A DNA stretch of 64,000 nt from CAWGJF01 sp963822905 (GTDB lineage: Bacteria; Bacteroidota; Ignavibacteria; Ignavibacteriales; Ignavibacteriaceae). Both the position numbers and the translations under genes were made by a program. The notes under the pieces were generated by a model. It made no database searches. It saw nothing but the letters and a program-made list of their open reading frames with translations, and was not told the DNA's origin. Below are positions 1 to 8,404 of the stretch, in pieces (position 1 is the stretch's first letter; each line of letters begins with the position of its first letter). The stretch lies in the NCBI GenBank assembly GCA_963822905.1, contig CAWGJF010000003.1, positions 310,001-374,000 on the forward strand, in the 5' to 3' direction.

Positions 1-2
1 GA

Positions 3-176
3 AATGGTGAGGTTGTGGACGCACAGGTGCTTGAAGGAATAGGCCATGGATGTGATGAAGCTGCAAGACAGGCGGTTTATTATCACAGGTTCAAACCAGG
101 TTTGCAGCGTGGACAAAAAGTAAAAGTACAAATGATTATTCCGATAGAATTCAAACTTGATAAATCGGAAAATTAA
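3..176 (+). CDS. TonB C-terminal domain protein (3' end only)
   Basis: Only the last 57 codons are in the window, and the gene begins upstream. The visible peptide runs from NGEVVDAQVLEGIGHGCDEA to IPIEFKLDKSEN. It matches the end of a TonB C-terminal domain: a strand carrying NG.V.DA.V, then G.G.DEAA..AV....F.PG, then a last beta strand ending in P..F. TonB proteins sit in the inner membrane and carry energy to outer-membrane receptors. In Bacteroidota-type genomes such domains also occur as short energy-transducer proteins or fused to other parts, and the missing N-terminus prevents a choice. The stop codon lies 3 nt from the end of the convergent pdxB. Confidence 0.75.
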   Translation, partial: NGEVVDAQVLEGIGHGCDEAARQAVYYHRFKPGLQRGQKVKVQMIIPIEFKLDKSEN

Positions 177-179
177 TAT

Positions 180-1316
180 TTAAACTTTGCTTGTCATAAA
201 TCTCAGCGAATGCAGTTTTTCTTCAAGTGTTTTATTTCCTTCAGATAGCTTAACAACGTAGTTATTGAATTCTCTTCTTTTAGGTATTCCTTTTCTCAAT
301 TCATCAAAATATTTTTTGATTTCAGTTTTTTCTATTTCTAATATTTTCTTCATCCGCACATTATCTTCCTCAATATTATAAATTGATGAAATCAGCTCAT
401 CCATTTTACTTTCGAATGGTTTATCCGCGATGAATTTTTTACTTTTATCATTTGGAACAGGTAATGGCGGAGTCCATTTTATTTCTTTCTTTAAGTAATT
501 ACAAAGTTTATCATAAACAAATTTTGTCCCGAAAACTTTTCCTTCATAAGAATGACCCGCGATATGCGGTGTAGCAAGGTATATTTCTTTTAACAGATCC
601 TGATCAATCCCGGGTTCATTTTCCCAAACATCAAGAACAACTTTAAGGTTTTTATTTTTTATTTCTGATTTGAGAATCTCATTGTCGATTACTGATCCAC
701 GTGATGAATTTATTAAAATTATTCCGGGTTTAACTGGTTTAAAACTCTCTTTGTCCAGCAAGTGAAAAGTTTTATCAACCCCCTCCATATTTAATGGAAC
801 ATGAAATGTAACAATGTCTGAATCCATGGTGTCTTTTAGATTTGTAAATCCTTTTAACCCGGTTCTCTCAAGGGGCGGATCGTTTTTCTTTACTTTCATT
901 CCTAAAGTCTCTGCTACTTTTACGACTTTACTACCTATTGTTCCAACTCCCACAACACCGAGTGTTTTTTCTTTAAGACTGAAATTCTCTTTGACTGCAA
1001 TTTTAAATAACGCGGAGAATACATATTCTAAAACTGAATTTGCATTACAACCTTTTGCATCCGCAAATGCAATTTTATTCTTTGAAAGATGATCGAGGTC
1101 AATATGATCTGTTCCAATTGTTGTTGTGCCAACAAATTTTACAGAAGTATTTTTTAATAAATTTTCATTTACTTCTGTAATTGCACGAACAATCAGAACA
1201 TCAGCATCTTTTAAAATTTCGTTTGAAATCTTCCTGCCATTGTACGTTTCCACTTCTCCAAGAGTGGAAAAAGCTTCAGCTCCATATGAGATATTTTCAT
1301 CTGCAACAATTTTCAT
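180..1316 (-). CDS. pdxB: Erythronate-4-phosphate dehydrogenase
   Basis: 378 codons, the usual PdxB length. PdxB is a cytosolic NAD-dependent 2-hydroxyacid dehydrogenase that oxidises 4-phosphoerythronate in the DXP-dependent pyridoxal-phosphate pathway. The N-terminus MKIVADENISYGAEAF and the following R-I-T-VNE...FVGT..IGTDHID resemble E. coli PdxB closely. A Rossmann motif GVGTIG lies at about residues 123-128. The catalytic triad of the D-isomer dehydrogenase family is visible: Arg in SSRGSV (about 206), Glu in WENEP (about 234) and His in TPHIAG (about 251). The C-terminal dimerisation region after residue 290 is more diverged than the core. The gene stands alone, converging on the TonB-like gene and divergent from mgtE across 158 nt. 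The next pyridoxine genes are not in the window. Confidence 0.93.
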   Translation of the reverse strand: MKIVADENISYGAEAFSTLGEVETYNGRKISNEILKDADVLIVRAITEVNENLLKNTSVKFVGTTTIGTDHIDLDHLSKNKIAFADAKGCNANSVLEYVFSALFKIAVKENFSLKEKTLGVVGVGTIGSKVVKVAETLGMKVKKNDPPLERTGLKGFTNLKDTMDSDIVTFHVPLNMEGVDKTFHLLDKESFKPVKPGIILINSSRGSVIDNEILKSEIKNKNLKVVLDVWENEPGIDQDLLKEIYLATPHIAGHSYEGKVFGTKFVYDKLCNYLKKEIKWTPPLPVPNDKSKKFIADKPFESKMDELISSIYNIEEDNVRMKKILEIEKTEIKKYFDELRKGIPKRREFNNYVVKLSEGNKTLEEKLHSLRFMTSKV

Positions 1317-1474
1317 AAAAACTTCCTTAAAAAAACAAACTTAAAACTACATATAACTAATAATTTGTGCACATCCTGTTGATTGTATTTAGATGTGTAA
1401 TGGGCTATTTTTATAAACTAAAAATTAAATCTAAAATGTAGAAATCACATTATCATAAAATTTCAGGGAGTGCC

Positions 1475-2854
1475 ATGCTTAGCAAACTATTACTACCCGA
1501 AATACAATCATTAATTGCTGAGAGGAAACTTGGCGTTCTCAAAGAAATTTTAAGTGATTTCTCACCTGCCGATATTGCCGATCTCATTGTTGAACTACCC
1601 GAAACCGAACAGGTTATCGTTTTCAGATTACTGCAGATTGAACTTGGTGCCGATACTTTTGAGCATCTTGATTTTGATACACAAATGGCTTTGCTTAAAG
1701 CAATGGGGAAAGGTGAAGTTGCTGCTATACTTAACGATATGTCTCCGGATGATAGAACAGCTTTACTTGAGGAATTACCCGGAACTGCTGCTAAACAATT
1801 AATTCACCTACTTTCTGCTGATGAAAGAAAAATTGCTCAAACACTTTTAGGCTATCCAGAAAATAGTGTCGGTCGTTTGATGACACCGGATTACATTGCG
1901 GTAAAACCGGGTTGGACAATTGAGAAATCTCTTCTTTACATTAGGGAAAATGGTGAGAATAGCGAAACCTTGAACGTGGTTTATGTCATTGATGATAAAG
2001 GAAAATTAATTGATGATATTAAAATCCGGGAATTTATCCTTGCATCTCCTGATAAAAAAGTTATAAATATAATGGACAAAAATTTTGTTACGTTGAGTGT
2101 CAATGATGATCAGGAGCTTGCCGTTGAACAATTTAAAAAATATGATAGAATTGCATTGCCTGTTGTGGATAATTATGGTGTGCTCATTGGTATAGTTACA
2201 GTTGACGACGTATTTGATGTTGCGGAAGAAGAAGCAACAGAAGATATTCATAAACTGGGTGGCGTGGAAGCACTTGAAGAACCGTACTCAACAATGCCGT
2301 TTTTTTCAATGATTAAAAAAAGAGTCGTATGGCTTACAGTTTTATTTGTTGGAGAAATGTTAACTGCAACAGCTATGGGATTTTTTGAGAATGAAATTGC
2401 AAAAGCAGTTGTACTTGCATTGTTTGTTCCGCTAATCATTTCATCCGGAGGAAATTCAGGATCACAGGCTGCCACACTTGTAATAAGAGCAATGGCTTTA
2501 GGCGAAATTACTCTGAAAGATTGGTGGTATATTATGAAAAGAGAAATATTTTCTGGACTAGTGCTTGGTGCTATTCTTGGTGCTATAGGATTTCTAAGAA
2601 TTTTAATCTGGGGTTCATTTTCTGATATTTATGGTGAGCATTGGGTACTGATCGGTCTGACTGTTTCTTTTTCTTTAATTGGTGTTGTCCTTTGGGGGAC
2701 ACTATCAGGGGCCATGTTGCCTTTCATTTTAAGAAGACTTGGTCTGGATCCTGCAACTTCATCGGCCCCATTTGTTGCAACACTGGTGGATGTTACGGGA
2801 CTGGTGATTTATTTTACTTTTGCCATCACTCTTTTAAGTGGAACACTTCTGTAA
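1475..2854 (+). CDS. mgtE: Magnesium transporter MgtE
   Basis: 459 codons, the standard length for MgtE, a homodimeric inner-membrane Mg2+ channel gated by its own cytosolic Mg2+ sensor. Domain order: N-terminal superhelical MgtE_N (about 1-130, with DMSPDDRTALLEELP), a CBS pair (about 135-255, starting at RLMTPDYIAVKPG and including DDVFDVAEEEATEDI), a linker helix, then five membrane segments (about 285-459). The diagnostic pore motif SGGNSGSQAATLVIRA is present at the end of the second membrane segment. The ATG follows a GGGAG ribosome-binding site at 1466-1470. In this family the CBS and N domains close the pore when cellular Mg2+ is high. It appears to be a single-gene transcript between divergent pdxB and the sugar-nucleotide block. 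Confidence 0.95.
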   Translation: MLSKLLLPEIQSLIAERKLGVLKEILSDFSPADIADLIVELPETEQVIVFRLLQIELGADTFEHLDFDTQMALLKAMGKGEVAAILNDMSPDDRTALLEELPGTAAKQLIHLLSADERKIAQTLLGYPENSVGRLMTPDYIAVKPGWTIEKSLLYIRENGENSETLNVVYVIDDKGKLIDDIKIREFILASPDKKVINIMDKNFVTLSVNDDQELAVEQFKKYDRIALPVVDNYGVLIGIVTVDDVFDVAEEEATEDIHKLGGVEALEEPYSTMPFFSMIKKRVVWLTVLFVGEMLTATAMGFFENEIAKAVVLALFVPLIISSGGNSGSQAATLVIRAMALGEITLKDWWYIMKREIFSGLVLGAILGAIGFLRILIWGSFSDIYGEHWVLIGLTVSFSLIGVVLWGTLSGAMLPFILRRLGLDPATSSAPFVATLVDVTGLVIYFTFAITLLSGTLL

Positions 2855-2920
2855 AACGATAAAATTCACAGACTTTATTACCTGAAGAATTGAAGGGATT
2901 CTTTTTATATTTGTACTACT

Positions 2921-3826
2921 ATGTTTAGCAAAGAAATTCAAAAATCGCATAATCACCACAATACAAAAGGGATAATTCTTGCCGGTGGTTCCGGAACAAG
3001 ACTCTACCCTGTTACAAAAGTATATAGCAAGCAACTAACGCTGATTTATGACAAACCTTTAATATATTACCCACTTTCCATTTTAATGCTTGGTGGAATC
3101 AGGGAAATCCTGATTATCTCGAATAAAGAAACCATTCCGTTTTACAAACAATTATTTGGAGATGGTTCCCAAATAGGATTAAAGATTGAATATAAAGTTC
3201 AACCAGAACCAAATGGGATTGCTGAAGCATTTATAATCGGCGAAGAATTTATCGGGGATAACCCTGTTTGCTTGATTTTGGGCGACAATATTTTTCACGG
3301 CTATCTCGATTTCTTTTATACGGCACTCGAAAGAGATAAAGGCTCTACAATTTTTGGTTACCAGGTTAATGATCCTGAAAGATACGGCATTGTAGAATTT
3401 GATAAAGAAGGGAAAGCAATTTCAATTGAAGAAAAACCATCTAAACCAAAATCTCACTATGCAGTTCCGGGTTTATATCTTTATGACAATCGTGTTATCG
3501 AGATTTCAAAAAATCTGAAACCATCTACACGAGGAGAACTGGAAATTACAGATGTGAACAGAAAATATATGGAGATGGGTGAACTTTTGGTTGAAAAGAT
3601 AGGAAGAGGCGTTGCATGGCTGGATACAGGAACTCCTGAAGCATTGCTTGCCGCTTCAAATTTTTTTGGTGTTATCGAAGACAGGCAGGGATTAAAAGTT
3701 GCCTGCATAGAAGAAATAGCATACAGCAGAAAATTTATTAGCGAAGACCAGTTTAGAACGTTGGTTAATTCAATTCCAAAATCTTTGTATCGTGATTATC
3801 TTGAAAAAATTTTAGAGGAAGAATAA
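2921..3826 (+). CDS. rmlA: Glucose-1-phosphate thymidylyltransferase RmlA
   Basis: Makes dTDP-glucose from glucose 1-phosphate and dTTP, the entry step to dTDP-rhamnose and other dTDP-deoxysugars. The nucleotidyltransferase signature GIILAGGSGTRLYPVTKVYS lies at about residues 18-37, followed by the substrate loop YDKPLIYYPLS. LGDNIFHG and EKPSKPKSHYAVPGLYLYDN are typical of the RmlA short form, and the C-terminal part contains GVAWLDTGTPEALL. The length of 301 aa agrees with the family, although about 15 residues precede the usual start. No good ribosome-binding site is visible before the ATG, and no later ATG fits better. It opens a co-directional run of six polysaccharide genes, with only 3 nt to rmlC. 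Confidence 0.93.
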   Translation: MFSKEIQKSHNHHNTKGIILAGGSGTRLYPVTKVYSKQLTLIYDKPLIYYPLSILMLGGIREILIISNKETIPFYKQLFGDGSQIGLKIEYKVQPEPNGIAEAFIIGEEFIGDNPVCLILGDNIFHGYLDFFYTALERDKGSTIFGYQVNDPERYGIVEFDKEGKAISIEEKPSKPKSHYAVPGLYLYDNRVIEISKNLKPSTRGELEITDVNRKYMEMGELLVEKIGRGVAWLDTGTPEALLAASNFFGVIEDRQGLKVACIEEIAYSRKFISEDQFRTLVNSIPKSLYRDYLEKILEEE

Positions 3827-3829
3827 TTA

Positions 3830-4387
3830 TTGAAAATATCTAAAACCGAACTTCAGGGGGTTTTATTAATTCAACCTGAAGTTTTTGAAGATGATAGAGG
3901 TTACTTTCTTGAATCATTCAATATGGGAAAATACCGCGAAGCAGGAATAGAGTATAATTTTGTCCAGGATAATCTGAGTAAATCGAAAAAAGGAACAATA
4001 CGCGGATTGCATTTCCAGGTTGGTGATATGGCACAAGGAAAATTATGTTATGTAATAAGTGGAAAAGTTCTTGACGTTGCTGTTGATATCAGGTTTGGTT
4101 CCCCTACTTTTGGTAAACATATATCGCACGTTCTAAATTCACAAAACAAAAATCAAATCTGGATTCCACCCGGTTTTGCTCATGGTTTTTCAGTGCTTTC
4201 AGATGAAACAATATTTTCTTACAAATGCACTCAACTTTATAGTAAAGAACATGAAAGGGCTATTTTATATAATGATCCTGAACTGGGAATAGTCTGGCAG
4301 GTTAAAAACCCGATAGTATCGGGAAAGGATCTTAATGGAAAGTTGCTGAAAGAAATTGAAAAAGATTTTATCCATCAATTAAAATAA
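3830..4387 (+). CDS. rmlC: dTDP-4-dehydrorhamnose 3,5-epimerase RmlC
   Basis: A cupin enzyme that epimerises dTDP-4-keto-6-deoxyglucose at C3 and C5. It starts at a TTG codon 3 nt after the rmlA stop, with AGAGGA just upstream inside rmlA, so the two are probably translationally coupled. The 185 aa match the family. The active-site strand GTIRGLHFQ gives the catalytic His at about 61, Lys at about 71, Tyr at about 131 (YKCTQLY), and the partner Asp in the SGKD motif at about 167. WIPPGFAHGFSVLSD is the second cupin signature. The presence of the catalytic His and Tyr argues for a genuine epimerase and not a 3,4-ketoisomerase of the FdtA/QdtA type, which is also shorter. RmlB and RmlD are not in the window. 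Confidence 0.93.
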   Translation: MKISKTELQGVLLIQPEVFEDDRGYFLESFNMGKYREAGIEYNFVQDNLSKSKKGTIRGLHFQVGDMAQGKLCYVISGKVLDVAVDIRFGSPTFGKHISHVLNSQNKNQIWIPPGFAHGFSVLSDETIFSYKCTQLYSKEHERAILYNDPELGIVWQVKNPIVSGKDLNGKLLKEIEKDFIHQLK

Positions 4388-4446
4388 ATTGTTGACAACG
4401 AATTTTAATTATCCTCTTGACCATTACAACTAAAACTAAATAAAAA

Positions 4447-5616
4447 ATGAAAGTACCACTTCTAGACCTTAAACCTCAATATAATTCATTAAAAAAAGAA
4501 CTTGATGAAGCAATTCGTAAAGTTGCAGAGTCACAGTATTTTATTCTTGGACCTGAAGTTGAAAAAATGGAAAAAGAATTTTGTGACTATCTTGGCTGCA
4601 AACATGCAATAGGGGTATCATCAGGAACCGATGCTCTGCTTCTTGCTTTGATGAGCATCAACATAAAACCGGGAGACGAAATCATTGTTCCTACATATTC
4701 GTTTTTTGCAACGGCTGGTGTTGTTGCAAGAATGAATGCAAAACCTGTTTTTGTTGATATTGATCCTGTTACTTTTAACATCGATCCAAATGACATAGAA
4801 CAAAAAATAACTCCAAAAACCAAAGCAATTATTCCAGTTCATCTTTATGGCCAAAGTGCTGATATGTTGCCGATAATGGAAATTGCAAAAAAGCATAATT
4901 TAAAAGTTATTGAAGATGCCGCACAGGCAATCGGTGTTCAGTATAAAGATGGAAAATCTGTCGGAACAATTGGCGACATTGGCTGCTTTTCATTTTTCCC
5001 GAGTAAAAATCTTGGTTGTTATGGAGACGGCGGACTGGTTACAACAAATGACGATGAACTTGCTTATTTGTTAAAAATAAAAAGAGTTCACGGCGGCGAA
5101 CAAAAATATTTTCACAAAGTAATTGGCGGAAACTTCAGAATCGATGCTTTACAGGCTGCTGTGCTGAGAGTTAAGCTTCCGCATCTTGATAAATGGTCTG
5201 AGCAAAGAAGAAAAAATGCCGCACTATATAATAACCTTTTCGTTGAAGCAGGCCTTGCCGTGAAAACAGGTACAACAAAATTTGATTCTAAGAATAAAGT
5301 CCTTCTCCCTGGGTCAATTTATTATAATGTTGCTGGTTTGAAGAATCCGCATATTTTTAATCAATATATTATTCGTGTTGAAAACAGGGACGAATTAAAA
5401 AAATATCTCACCGAAAACGAAATCGGTAATGAAATTTATTATCCTGTTCCGTTTCACCAACAAGAATGTTTCTCTGATCTTGGTTACAAAAAAGGTGATT
5501 TTTCAAAAGCAGAAGATGCTGCATCAACTTCACTTGCGTTGCCAATCTACCAAGATTTAAAGGAGGATCAAATAAAATTTGTTGTTGATAAAATAAATGA
5601 ATTTGTCGGGAGTTGA
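4447..5616 (+). CDS. DegT/DnrJ/EryC1/StrS-family sugar aminotransferase
   Basis: A PLP-dependent aminotransferase acting on nucleotide-linked keto sugars, 389 aa. The N-terminal VPLLDLKPQY is typical, GVSSGTDALLLAL is the phosphate-binding segment, and VIEDAAQAIGV contains the Asp that pairs with the PLP nitrogen (about 157). FSFFPSKNLG carries the Schiff-base Lys at about 187, followed by GDGGLVTTND. The C-terminal half has the usual HGG and YPVPFHQQ elements. Family members make 3-amino or 4-amino sugars for O-antigen, capsule or glycans. Its place directly after rmlA and rmlC suggests a dTDP-linked keto sugar as substrate, but the exact position of amination cannot be read from sequence. 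The last 20 nt overlap the earliest possible start of the Wzi-like gene. Confidence 0.88.
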   Translation: MKVPLLDLKPQYNSLKKELDEAIRKVAESQYFILGPEVEKMEKEFCDYLGCKHAIGVSSGTDALLLALMSINIKPGDEIIVPTYSFFATAGVVARMNAKPVFVDIDPVTFNIDPNDIEQKITPKTKAIIPVHLYGQSADMLPIMEIAKKHNLKVIEDAAQAIGVQYKDGKSVGTIGDIGCFSFFPSKNLGCYGDGGLVTTNDDELAYLLKIKRVHGGEQKYFHKVIGGNFRIDALQAAVLRVKLPHLDKWSEQRRKNAALYNNLFVEAGLAVKTGTTKFDSKNKVLLPGSIYYNVAGLKNPHIFNQYIIRVENRDELKKYLTENEIGNEIYYPVPFHQQECFSDLGYKKGDFSKAEDAASTSLALPIYQDLKEDQIKFVVDKINEFVGS

Positions 5617-5620
5617 TAAG

Positions 5621-7330
5621 GTGAAATCTTACTGGACGATCTTTATAAAATTGAAGACTAAAAACCCTTTTAAGTGGAAAGCTCTGCTCTTTGCCCTCTG
5701 CACAATCTTCGTCATGTTTTCGCTACCGATCCGTGCACAGGTTGTTTATGAACCATTGTATAAAGATGTTTATAATTTTTTGGGAAGATTGAGCCAAAAA
5801 GGAGTTGTGGCTTTTGATGACCAGATAAGACCATTGCCAAGAAAATATATTGCTGAAAAATTAATTGAATCCGAAAACAAATCAGATCAGCTAACATCAC
5901 TTGAAAAAGAAGAACTGAATTTCTTCAAGTCAGATTATCTTAATGAAATTGATTTGCTTCAAAAAAAATCAACAGACCACTTAACATATTTCAATAAAGA
6001 TCCTGCCGGCAGATGGAGATTTTTTTCTTTTGGAAGTGAAACATTTAAAATGAACGCGGGAATTATACTCGGTTATGAAATTGGAGCGAGAGATAAAGAA
6101 AAGGTTACTCATCTTTGGAACGGCGTTTATGTTAATGGTTATGTGTCAGATATTATCGGGTACAGTTTTGATTTCAGGGATAACACAGAAGAAGGAAAAA
6201 CGATCGATAAACAAAAACTCTTCACTCCGGTTACGGGAGTTAATGAAAGAAGCAGCGCCGGTATTTATAATTATCCATCAGATAAAATTGAATACAGCGA
6301 AGCCAAAGCTGTTTTAGCTACAAGCTGGAAATGGGGCTCGCTTGCTGTTGGAAAAGATTTTTTAGAGTGGGGTTACGGTGACAACGGACTTTTGGTTCTA
6401 TCTCAAAAAGCTCCTTCTTTTCCTTTTATCCGGTTAGATATTTCTCCCGTTGATTGGTTTAGCTTTAATTATATTCATGCCTGGCTTGAATCGGATGTTA
6501 TTGATTCAATAAATGTTTATCATTCAAGCACCGGCGGCTTAAGATATGGTTTCAGAGATAAATATCTCGCATCTCATACGTTAACTTTTAAACCTGTAAA
6601 AGGACTTGATATCTCGCTCGGTGAATCTGTTATTTATTCAGATAAGCTGGAAATCTTATACTTAATTCCTATTACTTTTTTCAGACTTGATGATCATTAC
6701 CTCAGCAGACAATTGAATGCTGCTGGCAGCAACGCACAATTGTTTTTTTCTATAAGTTCAAAAAATCATTTAAAAAATACTCATCTTTATGGAACTCTTT
6801 TAATTGATGAATTGTCTATAGGCGGTCTGTTTGATTCAAACAAACAAAGAAATCAATTTGGTTTTACATTCGGCAGTTCCGTTGTTGATTTGCCGGTTGA
6901 AAATCTAACATTAAAACTGGAGTACACAAAAATTTATCCGTTTGTCTACGAACACTACATTCCAACAACAACTTATCAAAGTGCATCTTACGGATTGGGA
7001 CATTGGATGGGAAGCAATGCTGACCAGGTTTATGGTTCAATAAAATACAGGTTTATCCGTGGACTCGAAGCAGAATTTTGGGCAAGATATATTCGAAAAG
7101 GTTCACGCGGTACTTTTGAAGATCAGTACAGACAGCCGCAGCCTCCTTTCCTTTTTGGATTAAGAAATGATTACACTTACTTTGGCGGACAGATTAAGTA
7201 TGAAATCCTGCACGAGCTATTCGTAAGGGCAAGGTTTGAATTAATGAAAACTTCTGCACAGCAGGAAAATTTATCTTTCATCGACAAAAATTTAAGTGAG
7301 TTTTATCTTGCAGTTTATTATGGTTTATAA
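5621..7330 (+). CDS. Wzi-like capsule assembly outer-membrane protein
   Basis: About 569 aa from the preferred start. An ATG exists at 5597 inside the aminotransferase gene, but it has no ribosome-binding site. A GTG at 5621 is preceded by GGGAG at 5608-5612 with good spacing. The N-terminus has a basic stretch and a hydrophobic core (ALLFALCTIFVMFSLPIRAQ), read as a signal peptide. An alpha-helical segment follows (about 40-130), then alternating amphipathic strands to the end, finishing in the aromatic LAVYYGL expected of an outer-membrane barrel. This layout and the location in a polysaccharide block fit the capsule assembly Wzi family, which anchors surface polysaccharide. The motif AVGKDFLEWGYGDNG is also seen in Wzi-like proteins. 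Similarity to E. coli Wzi is too low to claim lectin function. Confidence 0.7.
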   Translation: MKSYWTIFIKLKTKNPFKWKALLFALCTIFVMFSLPIRAQVVYEPLYKDVYNFLGRLSQKGVVAFDDQIRPLPRKYIAEKLIESENKSDQLTSLEKEELNFFKSDYLNEIDLLQKKSTDHLTYFNKDPAGRWRFFSFGSETFKMNAGIILGYEIGARDKEKVTHLWNGVYVNGYVSDIIGYSFDFRDNTEEGKTIDKQKLFTPVTGVNERSSAGIYNYPSDKIEYSEAKAVLATSWKWGSLAVGKDFLEWGYGDNGLLVLSQKAPSFPFIRLDISPVDWFSFNYIHAWLESDVIDSINVYHSSTGGLRYGFRDKYLASHTLTFKPVKGLDISLGESVIYSDKLEILYLIPITFFRLDDHYLSRQLNAAGSNAQLFFSISSKNHLKNTHLYGTLLIDELSIGGLFDSNKQRNQFGFTFGSSVVDLPVENLTLKLEYTKIYPFVYEHYIPTTTYQSASYGLGHWMGSNADQVYGSIKYRFIRGLEAEFWARYIRKGSRGTFEDQYRQPQPPFLFGLRNDYTYFGGQIKYEILHELFVRARFELMKTSAQQENLSFIDKNLSEFYLAVYYGL

Positions 7331-7341
7331 TTGTTAATAAG

Positions 7342-8295
7342 ATGAATAAAGATTCAAAAATATACATTGCCGGTCATAAGGGAATGGTAGGTTCTGCTAT
7401 AACTTCGGCATTTGAAAAAACAGGCTATAAAAATCTTCTGTTAAAAAATTATCCTGATCTTGATTTAATTCGACAAACAGAAGTAGAATCTTTTTTTGAA
7501 GAGGAAAAACCTGAAGCAGTAATAATCGCTGCAGCAAAAGTAGGAGGAATTCTTGCGAATAACACATACCGTGCAGAATTCATTTATGACAACCTGATGA
7601 TTGAATCAAACCTGATTCAATCAGCTTATAAATCCGGTGTTAAAAAATTAATCTTTCTCGGCAGTTCATGTATTTATCCGAAACTTGCACCTCAGCCTTT
7701 GAAAGAAGAATACCTGCTTTCAGATTATCTTGAGTTTACAAATGAACCTTATGCAATTGCTAAAATTGCAGGAATAAAACTTTGTGAAAATTATTACAGG
7801 CAATACGCTTCAAATTTCTTTTCCGTTATGCCGACAAATCTTTACGGACCAAAAGATAATTTTGATCTAAATACTTCACATGTTCTTCCGGCTTTGATAA
7901 GAAAGTTTCACGAGGCAAAACAGAATAATGAAAAAGAAGTAACAATCTGGGGAACCGGGAAACCGCTTCGTGAGTTTATGTTTGTTGAAGATCTTGCTGA
8001 TGCAATTTTATTTCTTTTTGAAAATATAAATGCGTTAGATATTTATGAAAAAAATATAACGCATATAAATATCGGAACAGGTAAAGATTTGAGCATAAGT
8101 GAGCTTGCAAAAATGATTGCCGGGATTGTTGGATACAAAGGAGAGATTGTTAACGATACAACTAAACCGGACGGCACACCAAGAAAATTAATGGATGTAA
8201 CAAAACTCAATCAGCTTGGATGGAAATATAAAACAGAACTGGAAGATGGGATTAAGAAGACATACAATTGGTTTATTGAGAATTATAAACAATAG
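7342..8295 (+). CDS. fcl: GDP-L-fucose synthase
   Basis: A cytosolic extended short-chain dehydrogenase that converts GDP-4-keto-6-deoxymannose to GDP-L-fucose by epimerisation and NADPH reduction. The family glycine motif is GHKGMVGSA (about 11-19), then AAKVGGILANN, the catalytic Ser in GSSCIYPK (about 108-109) and the YxxxK pair in NEPYAIAKIAG (Tyr about 137, Lys about 141). Conserved MPTNLYGPKDNF and GTGKPLREFMFVEDLADA follow. The length of 317 aa is standard. It follows the Wzi-like gene by 11 nt and precedes gmd, which supplies its substrate. The gene order fcl-gmd is the reverse of the pathway order. Confidence 0.94.
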   Translation: MNKDSKIYIAGHKGMVGSAITSAFEKTGYKNLLLKNYPDLDLIRQTEVESFFEEEKPEAVIIAAAKVGGILANNTYRAEFIYDNLMIESNLIQSAYKSGVKKLIFLGSSCIYPKLAPQPLKEEYLLSDYLEFTNEPYAIAKIAGIKLCENYYRQYASNFFSVMPTNLYGPKDNFDLNTSHVLPALIRKFHEAKQNNEKEVTIWGTGKPLREFMFVEDLADAILFLFENINALDIYEKNITHINIGTGKDLSISELAKMIAGIVGYKGEIVNDTTKPDGTPRKLMDVTKLNQLGWKYKTELEDGIKKTYNWFIENYKQ

Positions 8296-8404
8296 AACGC
8301 AGATGAAACTGATTTAGCAGATTTGCGCAGATCAAAATCAGTTTTTATCAGTATAATCTGTTCAATCAGTGTCCAATTAAATTTAATAATATTTTATTAG
8401 CAAA
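8296..8404. repeat. Direct-repeat relic between fcl and gmd
   Basis: This 109-nt spacer contains short degenerate repeats built on the words GCAGAT and ATCAGT (GCAGATGAAACTGATT, GCAGATTTGCGCAGATC, then repeated AATCAGT blocks). It has no open frame, no ribosome-binding site except at its end, and no terminator hairpin. The pattern looks like a decayed intergenic repeat. Whether it interrupts the fcl-gmd transcript is unknown. Confidence 0.35.

Noticed and set aside
4392..4420. TTGACA box upstream of the aminotransferase gene
   Set aside because: No TATAAT-like element at suitable distance, and the promoter type of this group is not the sigma-70 consensus; the genes are probably cotranscribed with rmlC.
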